A stretch of 64,000 bases of DNA from Isoetes taiwanensis (taxonomy: Eukaryota; Streptophyta; Lycopodiopsida; Isoetales; Isoetaceae): the NCBI GenBank assembly GCA_021234155.1, contig JAJEKV010000062.1, forward strand, positions 6,540,432 through 6,604,431, given 5' to 3'. Position numbers and translations under genes: made by a program. Positions 1 through 11,589 of the stretch are shown here, piece after piece (within the stretch, counting starts at the first letter, position 1; each line of letters starts with the position of its first letter). The notes beneath the pieces are model-generated. The model was not told the origin of the DNA. It was given only the letters and a program-made list of their open reading frames with translations, and ran no database searches.

Positions 1-641
1 CCCTAGGTCTCTACCCCCTTCCCAACACAAGAGGAACAAACATGATCAACCATCATCACATAATCATCATGAACAATATCATATGAACATCTTAACCTAA
101 TCATACATATCTAACTAATGAGTTAGGGTTCATTGGTTAGGGTTCAAGATGTTCAACAAAGGATCTAGGGTGGCTCTACTCTAGCTACGAAATACTAACC
201 CATCACGGAGTGCTAACTCCCGGATGAACTAACATGAACTCTACTCAACCTACCTCCTCAGCGCTTCCTCCCATCCTGGCGTCTCCATGCTCCTTGGCGT
301 GGCTCGAGACTTGCTCCCTCACGATCATACACACCTTCGAGGGCTTTGCTCGAGGCTAGGCTCTGACGAGCGATGCCGAAGCTTGGGGGTTTTGGAAAAG
401 ATGAGGGTTTAGGTGCTAGGTCAGGGAAAAAGGTCTAGGGTTAGGGTTAGAGCTATTATAGGTGTGGGTCCACATGGGATGCCACGTGGCACCACTAGGA
501 TGAGGCCGTGTGGCGGTTGCTCAATAGGATAAGGCCATGTGGAAATGGTCTTATCCTAAGGTTATCTAAGTTAAACAATTAACTTAGATGTGCACCCCTT
601 GCCACTTTCTAATGCATACAAGGCTACTTAGGTAGACTTGT
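1..641. other. non-coding flank, no gene recognised
   Basis: No supportable coding frame is seen. The stretch has short TTAGGGTT-type words scattered singly, not as a telomeric array. It also holds one perfect 12-bp palindrome, TGCCACGTGGCA, at 480-491, which contains a G-box core (CACGTG). Whether that site controls anything cannot be told, because no promoter or start is visible next to it. Confidence 0.5.
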
Positions 642-1499
642 ATGGTGACGGGTCCAAGAATATACGTATCTATAGCGTATATTCCCTTGGAACGTCACAC
701 TAGATTTAAAGCTATTGTCAATGGCACCTCTTCTGATAAGATTTTATTCAAGCATATTGTTAATAAGGTGTCCAACCATAGTCTGGATAATGCTTTATCA
801 ACTCAGATTGATTGGTATCACAAGGACAAGAATATCTACAAAGTTGCTAATATCTATAATTTTCTGGCAAATACCAATCAAGCTTCTAAAGCCTGCCTTT
901 ACTGGAATCTTTCTGCAGACACTGGAACTGCCCTTTTCAGAAATGTATGGAATTCTTACTGTGCTCCTAAAATTACCTACTTTATTTGGTTGGTTGCTAA
1001 TAAAAGCATTCCAAACATGGAGACTCTATGTAGACACAACTTGCTTGCTAATGCTCTTAGTAATCCTGTCACAAGTTCTTCCTGCCCTCTGCATTGTAAT
1101 GGCATTGAAAATATCGATCACATTTTTAATTGGCCTAAGATTTCAAGCTTTTGGAATTGGTTTGAGCAGGTTTTTCAAGCCAAAAAGCAAAGGAGTATTG
1201 TTAACTTTATTATGTCGGGCAATAAATTTAAAAATTCAATCTCTTTCATTGCTTTATGGAATAGCTGGAAGCATAGAAATAGATGTTTGCATGGGGGACA
1301 CAATCCTTCTCCTTTATGGATTAAATGGCAGGTTATATATGACATTGAACTTGCAGCTACTGCACATAAGTATAAAAGTTTTAATTCTAATATGGATAAT
1401 AATTGGTTTTCAATTGGGAATTATTCAGGCTTTTATGGTTTTTTCAAGCTCTTCTGTCATCAATCATTGACTGACATTGAAACCCTTGACGCTAGATGA
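642..1499 (+). mobile_element. LINE-type C-terminal fragment with zinc-binding RT domain (zf-RVT)
   Basis: The 285-residue frame reads as the C-terminal part of a plant non-LTR retrotransposon ORF2. From about residue 98 it follows the zf-RVT pattern: a segment like FRNVWNSYCAPKITYFIWL, then a region with Cys-x3-Cys and a downstream His, after which the usual final Cys is replaced by Trp (HIFNWPK). A basic tail with WNSWKHRNRC follows, as is common after zf-RVT. Upstream RT motifs (FADD and others) are absent, so this is a truncated fragment. It starts at the only ATG in frame, but that is probably not a real start because the true protein would begin far upstream. It lies on the opposite strand from the LINE remnant at 1771-2965 and belongs to a different LINE group by sequence. 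Confidence 0.65.
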
Positions 1500-1770
1500 T
1501 CTGAGGAACTGCAAGCACAAGCTTAACCTCCACCTTGATGATGTTGAAGTTACAAAATATCGTTCAAGGAACTTGTCAGTACACAGAATTTGGGATTATA
1601 ATATGTGGTCTGGATCAGTGAGAGGAAGGTTAATTCCGTCTCTACAGCAGGTTAAGCAGAAAGAGATTACATGGAGCAATGAATTTTCAAAGGAAACATA
1701 TCTTATGTTCATTCTGTTCTGGTTTTTAGAAAACAACAGTGCCAATATGACAAATCAACAGTTTGAATTT
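1500..1770 (+). other. unrecognised open segment
   Basis: A plus-strand frame beginning at 1477 stays open to 1788 and overlaps the end of the zf-RVT frame. Its middle part is basic and Trp-rich with normal-looking codons, but I match it to no family. Its last residues run into the microsatellite tail of the LINE on the other strand, so the true host part ends near 1770. It could be an exon fragment or chance. Confidence 0.2.
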
Positions 1771-2965
1771 TACAGTAAAGTAAAGTAAATTTATTCACTA
1801 TCTCATAGAGACCCTACTAGGAGACGAAAAATCAGAAACAAACATAAAGGTGCTACAAAATGAGCGACAAATCAGTCCATCGCTGCAGAGAAACCTCACG
1901 AACTTGCCATATTTCCTCAAGGAGAGATGCAAGCGACTATGAGCGTAACTGAAAAACTGTATATACATTTCGAAGATCCGACTCTTTCAATCCATGGCGA
2001 TCTCTTATGGCTGCGTACGCTGGACAGGCAATAAGAAAATGGTGTTCATCTTCCACTTCTTGTGAGCCGCAAACTTCACATGTTCTCTGGTCCCTAGGAA
2101 TCTGACGCCATCGTCCACGCTCAATTTGTAGGTGATGGGAGCTAACCCTCATCCGACAAATCAAGTGTTGGTGTGCCCTAGGTAAATGATCAAGGAGATA
2201 TTGCTGCGGTATGTAGGTGACCATAGGATTAATCTCTCTTTTATAGAATACCATTTTTCCTTGTGCATTTGCCCATATTTTATCAGTAACTTTCATCCTG
2301 ACTCATTCCCTGATCCCTTCTGGCTTCGTAGGCATATCTACCATTGAGATGCCCCAATGGTTCAGCCATGCAACTCCCTTATGATACCAACCATGCTCAC
2401 GGCTTGCTTCTAATACTTTATACGGCAATCTATCTGGCGTTAGAGATTGAACTCTAAGCACATATCTAATAAATTGGCAAAGAGCCTCCGCCTCTAAAGG
2501 CAACATTCCCGCTTCTGCAAGCAGCATTGGGTACGGTGTTTGGAGTTTAACTCCAAGCTCATCCATCAGGAAGCGTTTCTGTACAGATTCAATGCTTTTC
2601 CATTTCTTGCGTGATAGCCCTGGTCCCCATACTTGGCAACCATATAAAACCACTGGTTGCATGAGTGCTTTATACAAATGGTGGCGCATAGTCCAGTCCC
2701 ACAATTGAATTGTGCGACATTTTGCCTGCATTCCAAATAGTGCTCTTCTGCTTGCATTTACTCTTTTGTCCACTGCAACATTCCATGTATAAGTATCTGT
2801 TACCTCTAGGCCCAAATATCTGTAATTATGTACCTATTCCACCACCTGTCCATCATAGTATAAATTACATACTTTTCCAGTACCAAACACCATGACTTTT
2901 GTCTTTTCTAGATTTACAGTCATCTCTGTAAGCTCACAAAACCTTTTCAATACATTTAGATGTTT
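1771..2965 (-). mobile_element. LINE ORF2 C-terminal remnant with 3' tail
   Basis: Read on the minus strand, this is the end of a LINE reverse transcriptase. It contains NLEKTKVMVFG near 2885-2925, then NYRYLGLEVTDTY, then YKALMQPVVLYGCQVWG, and finally a zinc knuckle CEVCGSQ...HHFLIACP near 2030-2075 (Cys-x2-Cys...His...Cys). The frame is broken by an in-frame TAG at 2834-2836 and a TGA at 2303-2305 but is otherwise continuous. The 3' end shows a GGGTCTCTATGAGATAG-like segment followed by a short TTTAC repeat near 1771-1795, which serves as the tail. The N-terminal endonuclease and the YADD core are missing, so the copy is 5'-truncated, as is usual for LINEs. Confidence 0.85.
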
Positions 2966-3328
2966 TCAATACAGAGAATGTTATTATTATCATAGGGGCA
3001 GGGCAGATTGTTATGGTACCATGATTCATCTCATGTCCACTTGTCAGACAGGCTTATCGAGTTGCTCTATGTTCTCTTATTTTCCATAATTAATGACTAA
3101 AAAGCTTCACTCTTTCCAAAAAAAACTCCGCGACAACCGTTTATGAACTACTATGTGTTGCGATTATCTCCTGCAATTTCGATCGATCCTTAAGCCTCTG
3201 AACTTCCTAAGAAGATATGATTATTGTTCCTTGGCTTTAAACTGAGCTTGTTTCCCAGTTGTTTAAACTATAACATTCTCTTAAGCCATTTGTTAGCTTT
3301 GGAACTGAAACTACAAAAGAAGTAGTGG
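2966..3328. other. no gene recognised
   Basis: This is AT-rich sequence with no long frame and no recognised repeat. It separates the LINE remnant from the LTR-family fragment. Confidence 0.4.
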
Positions 3329-3507
3329 TGATCAATCCTTAAGACTTAAGCCTACTGTTAAAGATTTGTCATAAGTTTAGTGGATCCAGTTAATTGGTTA
3401 AACTTTATGCTCACATCAATTCATTGAGATATTATCTTAATTATTTGATTTTGATTGTGAACCATCTCTTGTTCTTTACTTGTCTTATCTCAATCATTGT
3501 TTTAGGA
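3329..3507 (+). repeat. LTR-family fragment (copy 1)
   Basis: This segment, beginning near TGATCAATCCTTAAG, matches the reverse complement of about 6700-6868 over roughly 170 bp with scattered substitutions and small indels. The 6.7-kb copy continues through an LTR end into a TGGTATTAGAGTC primer-binding-like sequence, so this copy is probably the U3/R part of the same LTR family. It ends abruptly where the 248-bp TIR element begins, and the LTR does not resume on the other side. Confidence 0.6.
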
Positions 3508-3755
3508 TCACACGGGGGGTTACTCCGGGCATCGAGAGCTGTCAGATGGGCATATTTGCCCTTTATTCCTGGATCTGGACCGTACATAGCGATCCTCATT
3601 TGTGGGGTATGCATGTACAAATTTTTGTATACTGTATATTGAGGTTTATAAAATACTATAAGGTTTGAGAGAATGTACTTAATGGTGTTAATTTTGTACA
3701 TGTATCATAAATATTTTTTTAGGGCTCTCGCTGCCCTACATAACCCCCCGTGTGA
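3508..3755 (+). mobile_element. 248-bp TIR element, copy 1 (MITE-like)
   Basis: The element begins TCACACGGGGGGTTA (3508-3522) and ends with its exact reverse complement TAACCCCCCGTGTGA (3741-3755), giving a perfect 15-bp terminal inverted repeat. A second 248-bp copy lies at 44239-44486. The interior is AT-rich, has no coding frame and carries subterminal inverted words (GGGCATCGAGAG near the left end, GGCTCTCGCTGCCC near the right). No clear target duplication is seen. On size, TIRs and lack of coding capacity it is best called a non-autonomous DNA transposon. Confidence 0.75.
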
Positions 3756-5042
3756 ATATGCACCCAAACCAAAGGGGGTTTAAGGGGGATTTTATTTTAA
3801 ATGTGTTAAATGCAATGGTTTGTGTTAATAATATTAATGGTAGTTGTGTGTTGATTGTTATATTAAAAAATTTTTTGGGCCCTTCGGGCCCTAACTAAAG
3901 CAAACATAGGTAAATTTTTTGGGCCTAAATATTAATTACTAAAAAGCATAATAATATCAAGACGAACAAATTATTTCTATTGCAAACAACTATGAGTACA
4001 TTTTGTAATCTCAATTTCCTGCATTGCATACCAAGAGCCACCCAAATATACGCAAACACATTCGTTACCGCCTATAAGTCAATGCGGATATACCAAAACC
4101 GGAATAAAAGCATGCGGACAAAGAACCTGGATATAAATATAAGCATGCAAAGGCACTGCAAATGCAAAGCTTGACCCCAAAGAGACAAACACCAGGAAAG
4201 AAGCATTGCTTGATTCGATAGTGTGATTACTGCAGTTATATGGTGTCCCAACAAGATTGGACTAAAAACAAATATGACAATTGCAAACAAGCAGCATATC
4301 TGATAGTTCCAGCAATAGAATGAGGCCAACAAGATCAGGTTATGGATAGGCAAATACACGAAAATAAACATAAACAACGTAAAAGGTATCAAAAGAGGAG
4401 GATTGCCCAAAGTGACAATGTATTCACAATGCCAATAAGCACAAATGTTGACATAAGTTGGAAAAACATATTCAAAAACATGTTTGCCCACATCATGGCC
4501 CGATATGAGCGTTGTGCGACCATCGCTTGACAAGATAAGCCAAAAGGAATTGGATAATGTCAGTGTTACCTGCATATTGTTGTCCGCTAATGTAAAATTA
4601 TGTAAGAAAAATGGAAACTTATCTAGAACTACAAACATCTCAAATAGATACAGTTCACACCTTTACAACATGGATTGAGGAATCGGTATATCATTCCAAC
4701 TTATCCAAGGCTCGAAACTCAAGAGAAAGCTCTCGACCTTTCATATAAATCTCGAGAATCAAAGGGCGTAATGCTACAAGATGGTTACATCAAAGCGAGA
4801 ACAAGGGAGGCTTCTCCTCTCCAATTACTTGACCCCTGGGGAATAAGTTCCAGCTCGGATGCCCTTGCGGATAAAAGGATTGCGGGGGTGGTCGATCTTT
4901 GGCTGCCAATATCTTGTCCAAAGAGGTATCGGACTACATTACGACAAATCGAGACTTGAGGAGAACTTCGAGTTGAGGAAGCTGCACAACTTTGCATTAT
5001 GATAGTAAAGACACTTTAATAATATGGATAAAACACCATGTG
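3756..5042. other. flank of TIR element, then no recognised gene
   Basis: The first 27 bp (3756-3782) are identical to 44487-44513, the right flank of the other TIR-element copy, and similarity fades over the next 60 bp. The rest is AT-rich. A 188-residue minus-strand frame at 4072-4638 is strongly hydrophobic but has no recognisable family, and AT-rich DNA read this way often looks hydrophobic, so I do not call it a gene. Confidence 0.4.
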
Positions 5043-5264
5043 TTAACGCATATATACAAGAGAAGCTTGATCTCGAAGGGCTGTCCCTTCTTGCCATGCT
5101 AGAAAATTGCCAAACACAACTATATCATCCTCAAGTAACGACCAATTTTGTTTAATAAGCTCGCCTTTAGACTTATGCATATACCATGCATGGTCGGGCA
5201 ATGATATAGATTCTTCATCTTCAATTTTACAAAGAAAGTTCTGCGGTCCGGTCTTTGGCCCTCG
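5043..5264 (-). other. unrecognised coding-like segment
   Basis: On the minus strand a 73-residue frame runs from just below an in-frame TAG (5265-5267) to TAA (5043-5045). It has a balanced, non-low-complexity composition (IEDEESISLPDHAWYMHK, LLEDDIVVFG) that looks like true protein. The same frame is open again upstream of the TAG, with KFVKGGQGVRINFK. It has no good start codon and no family I can name, so it may be an exon or a decayed gene piece. Confidence 0.3.
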
Positions 5265-5946
5265 CTACTTGAAATTGATTCTTACACCTTGCCCTCCTTT
5301 CACAAATTTCGGGTCGCAAGCTTGTTCCGACCCACTATAACCACAGCGGCTTGCCCTCCTTTAATGAACTCCGACGGTCTGCCAAGCCCTTAGGCCCAAT
5401 TGTCCGCCCATGGGATAGTGAAAAACAAAACCGGGGAGGTGGACAAATTTAGTCGAAGTTCATCTGCTGCTCTGCCGCGGAAAAGAAAAACCTAAGCTGA
5501 TTTGTAGAAACCAATTTGTTGCGGGGTTTGCCGCCTAAAATGATCGAATCCAAATATCTTCTCAAAGCGGACAAAAATCTTCCTAATCTACATGGAGCTC
5601 GGGTTTTGCGGTTGTAGTTGTCAATCCACCCACCCGGCCCAATATCGAAATCCTCTGGGATCTAAATCTTTGGTGGCCCGGGGCACGCGACCCCCTTGTG
5701 CAGAAACAAACTACAAGCAAATCCAAAACCCTAATATTAACCTAATATTTGACAAACCTAATATTAACAATAAAAGCCCCACAACCACACGATTTTCCCT
5801 CTTCCTTAAAATCAATGGCTAACAAATGAGTGCACTCTAGAAATACTGTTTAGTACGTCCACGTGAATACGCCTATAAAATCATATGAAAACCATGCCAA
5901 AAAGCGTATAAAATCACAAGAAAAAACCCCCTGTTATAATGCTACA
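5265..5946. other. no gene recognised
   Basis: Short frames only. On the minus strand the word F(I/V)KGGQ appears twice (near 5300 and 5365), hinting at an internal repeat in the unrecognised coding-like segment downstream, but frames are broken. Confidence 0.3.
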
Positions 5947-6237
5947 TATTCAATTAGTATTAAAGTCAAGTTTCAGTCTCATCCTGTGAAATGGCCAACC
6001 GCTTCAATATTCCTAATAGCCAGTATGCGCAGGCGACGCAGGCGTTGAGAACTGCAGACTTCATAGCTAAACAAATCACTGACCAAATTGCATTGTCTCT
6101 GCCGATAAACGAGCAAGAATATCAAATGAAGAGCAAATTTCATTACTCTATGGGTTTTTGCCCAACATTTCCCTGCAACCTCCATTACCAAATACCCCTT
6201 CACTAGTTAATCCTCCACCACCTGCAAATTCTCCATC
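5947..6237 (+). repeat. left arm of large inverted repeat: PBS/gag start of an LTR element
   Basis: This arm starts with an LTR-end-like ATTCAATTAGTATTAAAGTC, which parallels the plant copia primer-binding site TGGTATCAGAGC. It then reads a gag-like N-terminus, MANRFNIPNSQYAQATQA, on the plus strand from 5991. It is matched in reverse by 6378-6662, with about 140 bp of spacer between. Gag continues to about 6204 before stops. It is a 5' fragment of a retroelement, not a complete gene. Confidence 0.65.
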
Positions 6238-6377
6238 AAATAGCTTTTTTATGAAGCTAAGAATCCCATAACTGTAGGAGGACTCCTATTCTTTCCTAAG
6301 AAAGTTGGCATTCCCTCCTCTTTATCCAACCAGTTTATCATCTTGGTCGTAGCATTGGCTGCACTGGGAGTACTTGA

Positions 6378-6662
6378 CAAAGAATTTGCAGGTGGTGGAA
6401 GATTAACTAGTGGAGGGTATTTTGGCAATGAAGGCTATTAGGAATTGCTGGGCAAATAATGGAGTGATGCAATTTGCGCTAGTTTCGTTTTATAGTTGTG
6501 TGCATATGTAGGCGGAGCTAAAGCATTCGGTCATCGATTTGTCTAGCTATGAAGTATACAGTTTATATCGCCTATTGGTACTAGCTATCAGGAATATTGA
6601 AATGATTGGCCATTTCACATGACAGAAGATTGAAACTTGACTCTAATACCAATTGATATGGG
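6378..6662 (-). repeat. right arm of large inverted repeat: same PBS/gag start, opposite strand
   Basis: The reverse complement aligns with 5947-6237. It shares AGTCAAGTTTCA, GTGAAATGGCCAA, CTTCATAGCTA and CACTAGTTAAT blocks in the same order, with several indels. The gag start is recognisable as MANHFNIPDS. It continues at its 5' side into the LTR fragment at 6640-6870, so this arm still has its LTR attached while the left arm does not. Confidence 0.65.
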
Positions 6663-6870
6663 TAATATTATTTTATAGTTGTTAAAGATCGTAAAACAAT
6701 AATTGAGAGAAGAACAAGTAAATAACATGAGATGGTCCACAATCAAAACCAAGTAATTAAGATAATACCTCGGCAGATTGATATGAGCATACAACTTAAC
6801 CAACCAACTTGATCCACTGGACTTATGACAAATCCTTAACTCTGGCTCACGCTTAAGTCTTAAGAATTGA
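6640..6870 (-). repeat. LTR-family fragment (copy 2)
   Basis: In reverse orientation this carries the same sequence as 3329-3507 and extends further, through an LTR terminus at about 6650 into the primer-binding-like TTGGTATTAGAGTC. Its outer edge at about 6868-6870 abuts a Ty3/gypsy integrase in a different frame and family, so the junction marks an insertion or rearrangement. Confidence 0.6.
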
Positions 6871-7995
6871 GTGAAGGCGGATCATGGGAAAACTCTGGGA
6901 TTGTTGCCCCTCCCTATACCAAATGAACGCTGGGAAAGCGTGAGTATGGATTTTATAGTCGCATTACCTAGAACTGATAGGCAACATACTCAAATTTTGG
7001 TAGTAGTGGATCGACTAACCAAGTATGCTAAGTTTATAGCATTAAAAGGGGAGGCTATGGGACATGATGTAGCAGTTGCCTATATGCAACACATTCCCAA
7101 CCTTCGGAATTCCCTTGTCCATTGTAAGTGATCGGGACACTAAGTTCACGGGTCACTTCTGGAGAGATCTCATGAAAGGATTGATGATCCGATTATACAT
7201 GAGTAGTGGAAATCATCCACAGACGAACGGGCAAACTGAGCGCATAAACATGATCCTAGAGGATATGTTGCGAAGTTTTGTCCACGAGAAGCAGTCTAGG
7301 TGGGAAGATTATTTACCCTGTCTAGAATTCACTTATAATAATAGCCATCATACGGGAATTCGGATGACTCCCTTTGTGGCTATTATGGGTCGAAATCCAA
7401 GGACTTATTCAGGTGTACATAAGTACCTCTGGAGTGAAGTTGCAGTACACATGCTTCATGATATGGATGCAATCATGCAGCAATACAAGCAAGCTTTGCG
7501 AAAAGCTCAAGATAGGGCACAAATGTCTGCTAACCAGCATAGACATGATATCTGTTATGCGGAAGGTGATTATGTTTTCCTACTGGTTGTTTATCCTTTG
7601 GCACTAAGAATGAACACTTTATGGCCTTTAACTAAAGGTCGGGTGCCCAAACTTACTCCGTGGTATGCTGGACCTTTTAGGATTACTAAAAGGATCGGGA
7701 AACAGCATACAAGTTGAACTTACCACAAGAAGTAGGGATCCATCCTGTGTTTCATGTAAGTCAGCTAAAAAGGGCTATACTGGATACCGCTAATGTGGTT
7801 AGTCCGCAAAGTATACCGATCGTCTTAAACTCCTCTGTAATGCCAGAATGTCTTTTGGATAAAAGAGTTCGGCAGCTGCGCAATAGAGATGTGGTAGAAC
7901 ATCTGATTCAGTGGCAGGACCAGTCTCCTGAGGATGCCACCTAGGAGACGGAGGAATTTGTGCAGCAGTTCCCTTATCTAAAGGATCAACCTTGA
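6868..7995 (+). pseudogene. Ty3/gypsy integrase and pol C-terminus, frameshifted
   Basis: The sequence encodes the end of a Ty3/gypsy polyprotein. It begins with ADHGKTLGLL and MDFIVALPRT (first catalytic Asp), then VSDRDTKFTGHFW (second Asp) and HPQTNGQTERIN (catalytic Glu), followed by PWYAGPFRI of the C-terminal GPY/F-like module and HPVFHVSQLK before the 3' end. The frame is broken by lesions near 7100 and near 7700 and by an in-frame TAG at 7942-7944, with the natural end probably TGA at 7993-7995. Gag, protease and RT are absent. The 3' LTR follows after 28 bp. It is a dead 5'-truncated copy. Confidence 0.9.
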
Positions 7996-8023
7996 GGGCA
8001 AGGTCCAAAAGGAGGGGGAGGAA

Positions 8024-8937
8024 TGTTACAAGTGCTCCCAAGGGCATAGCTGGAATCGGGCCCTTGACGGACGTCCATGAGCACGGGGGTACTGTTGGTC
8101 GCAATTGCCAGGCAGTTGTGATTTGATAGGCCATGTTGACTGTAATCAGTCTATAGTGACGGAATGCGGGATAAGTGGTAATAATTGCTAGCGACGGATA
8201 ATAGATCGCTAGGGCACTAATATTAGGAAATACTAGTGCGGACAGAGCTTGCGGGGTTTGTAGAGGCGAAAGACCTATATGGGTGCATGGTTAGCATTAT
8301 TATATTATTGTTAATGGAACTAGTATGGTTACTAGGGGGTAAATGCATTAATATAGCTATGGTTGTTAAAATGACTAGTAAAAGGACACGTGGCATTGAA
8401 TGGTTGGGTGGGTTCATGAAACCTGATATATAATAGATTGAAGCGAAATCGTATTAGGCCGGCATGACAGATCGAAGAGTTCGTGGCAAAGAACTATGAT
8501 CTGGATCGAATCAAGGGATGGGCTGGCCAGTTTTGACCATAGTAGACTGCTAGTGAACTCCAGTGGCTGGATTATAAAGTCTGGAGAAGGAATTGGATGA
8601 ACTAACAGAATTGGGTCTAAGAAGGAAGGAGCTGATTTTGCAAGTTTGAGTTACCTTACTAGATCAAGACTTGGACCACAAGGTCGGATTAGCAGCCGCC
8701 CGAGGCTGTGATTCCCCAGGGCGGATTGATACTGCCAAGGGTCGGATTGGGCTTGTGCAGCCGACTGATATTCATCGAGGCAGAGTTTTGGAAGAATCCA
8801 ATCTGCTGAGAGTTCTTCACTTATAAGCAAGCCAGCGTGATTAGCGAGGGGGATCTGGGATCCAAGGTGTGGGTGGAAGCTAATCGGCGTTTACCACGGG
8901 GGCAAAGATTGTTCATTGGAAAATTTTTGTCGTAACA
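8024..8937 (+). repeat. 3' LTR of Ty3/gypsy fragment, 914 bp
   Basis: A purine-rich tract (AAAAGGAGGGGGAGGAA, about 8007-8023) immediately precedes TGTTAC, and the matching terminus GTAACA ends at 8937, giving a 6-bp inverted terminus of the TG...CA type. The tract is the polypurine primer of the upstream pol fragment. No second LTR is present, so the 5' half of this element has been lost. Confidence 0.7.
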
Positions 8938-11589
8938 AAATATCTAGCTAACTATTAATTGGCCATATCTCCACAAGTAGAGATCTAATTGGGGCGAGTC
9001 TTGCTTTCCAGGAACTGTCTCAAGTTTAATTTTTGAATTGGAGTGGCACGTTTTGTGTTCATCTGTATGAGGGAGAAATAACTGAAAGTGCTATCAGGGG
9101 CTCAAGGAGAGGAGCTACAAGTTGGTTTGATGGGCTACAAGTTGGTTTGATGGATGCTGCGATCTACAATTGCCTTAAAGCCAGATATGCCGTATTGACT
9201 TTATGATTCAACCTGATATTGCTAGTTGAGTGGTCCAATTGGGTGAAGAGCTTGTCCATTTGGATTGTGTTTTGTGGTGGTACCTTGCTCGTGTTCCGTT
9301 TCCCATTTGGGTTGTTCATGGCAGTCGGTTCTACTCCATTGTGGCATCTTTATGGCAACCTGCCAGATAGTCGGCCTTGTAGTAAAACGATGGTCTTGGT
9401 CTCTCCATAATTCATAGGCATTGGTTGGTTAGAGATGTGCATTAACCTCTTTGCGTTGGGAACGAGAGTGGTAGCTTTGATAGAACTAGTGCAAAACTAG
9501 CACAAACCAGCAAGACGAATAATAGATAGAGAAAAGTGCAAGAACTGCTCTATAGAGAAAACTAATAGGAACAATCTCCACTTCTCTGTGTATCAATATA
9601 TAACATACAATGATATACAATTGGTGGGACTAAGAATAGTAGTATATCGCTGATTTTACTACATCGCTAATTTTCATCCATTAGACCAAGAAATATTCTT
9701 GACCTAATGCCTCATCGCTCCACCTCAATCGTCCATACAATTCATGATGGGGTCAAACAGTTATTTCCACGTCGCCATATGATTATGCAACCATTGTGAA
9801 AAGTCAATATACTAGTCAAACCTTATTTACTATTTTCAAGCTTCTTGAAAACATTTGAACCAAAATTGGCATCTACACAATATAACGCCATTCAAATAGA
9901 ATGCCAAGCCAACAATGCACCTTCAGACTGGCATATGTTACAGTGATAAATGCAAACAAATGAACCAAATTTGGTGATGGCTTGCGCTCCTGGATGCCTC
10001 CACCGCCACAACACAAGTATAACTAGAGCTCCTTTTTATCTGCACCTTTTAGAGTAAGTTCATTTCTAACAGCAGCTTGCAAGCATACTAAGAAGTCAGC
10101 ATAAACCAAGCAAGAGAAGGAAAATTCTACTGCAACTCATTAACTGTTTATCAACGTTTAGGCCACTATTCATGATGATAAATCCTTATTCCAAGAAGGA
10201 AGAAGACATGGGCCATTTTAATCCTTATTCCAAGAAGGAAGAAACATCGGCCTCAGCCTCAATGCAAATGATGTAATCCATTCCTATTACTCATGTCTGC
10301 ATTAGTATCTTCTGCAATTGTATTTGCGTTAATGGTCCATTGTCGCATAAGCATAAAACAATAACTATCAAGCATAGAGCATAAACATCCTCCACCGTAG
10401 CATTAAGCATAAACAATTATATGGCAAAGGAGCCCCTTAACTCCCCTCCATGAAAGATGTGCCAGATCCGGCACCATCCGTTCACAACCCTTTCACATCC
10501 TTTTCTCACAGATCTGGATATAAAAATATATCATTTCACAACCCTTCAAATCTTTGCAGATGTAGTTCTATCATCATGGCCAAATAAAGAAGATGCATGC
10601 GAACAAAAATAAAAAAGATGCATGCCAATTTCGAACAAAAATCAGCTCTGTAAAAAGTGGTCCTTCACATCTCCAGCAAGGAAAAAAAGGTCTAATCGGC
10701 TATGTCAAGAAGCGACCTATCCACCAATCCTGCAAGAAACCTGGGCGGCCAGTTTTGACGCGGGGAGAGCAGCAGCATCAAGGGGTTTCTTTCGTTGTAT
10801 TGGCAAACCCTAAACCCTAAAATAAGAAATCCCTACATATTTTAGTAACCCAAAATAGAACTATCTAAAATAAGCATTGCCACGTTCTTTTGGCTCTCCA
10901 CTTATTTAAGAAGGCTACCTACAGAAAGCCAATTTGATTTTGTTTGGGTCAAACCAGCTCAGCCACATCATTTTTCTACTATTTTTTATACGAATACAAT
11001 ACCTTAACCATTGACAATCTTATGTTATCCCATACATTTTTTATAATTGCATAACCTTATCGTTTAACCACTGCCCACTACCATAGGCAACGATCCTTGT
11101 GTTGGTTTTATACATTTTTAGTCTGCTTTTCCTTGAGTGTGGGATGATCATATCTGATTAGATATCTTTATAATTTCGAATGAGCATGTCAGTCAGTCTC
11201 ATGGATGATTTGAGTTTGGTTTTCTCGAGTTTCTAAGTAGAGCATCAAGCGTCAGTCAAGCTTCTTAGGGACAAAGCTAGTTATTTTTTAGATTAATACT
11301 AGTAAACGTGCGGCCGACGTTCCAAAACGGCGTCGAATTTTGAAGACTGTCCATTCTCGTAGATCATGATCAAATGGCTTAGGGTGCTTTCCCATGGACG
11401 GACGGACCTGGATGAGGTCAGACCCAGGTCCAAAAGTAATCGTGGGAATTACTTTTCAAATGAGATTCTTAACCTCAGCCACTCAAGTTCTTAGCTCATG
11501 AGAACATCGGAATAGCAGATCAGACCTTCAGAAACCTGGAGGTTTACTGCCCATGGAAAGCACCCTTAGATCATATCAAAGTCAATTGT
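8938..11589. other. intergenic, short tandem repeats only
   Basis: No gene is recognised. The stretch has a perfect 20-bp tandem duplication (9114-9133 and 9134-9153) and a perfect 24-bp direct repeat (10181-10204 and 10220-10243). A double telo-box word (AAACCCTAAACCCTAA) lies near 10804-10819. The remaining sequence is AT-rich. Confidence 0.45.

Noticed and set aside
425-450. TTAGGGTTAGGG as an interstitial telomere
   Set aside because: Only two imperfect units, and the usual plant repeat is TTTAGGG; too short to count.
4072-4638. 188-residue minus-strand frame with many hydrophobic stretches
   Set aside because: No family pattern, AT-rich sequence, and no supporting splice or start context; probably chance.
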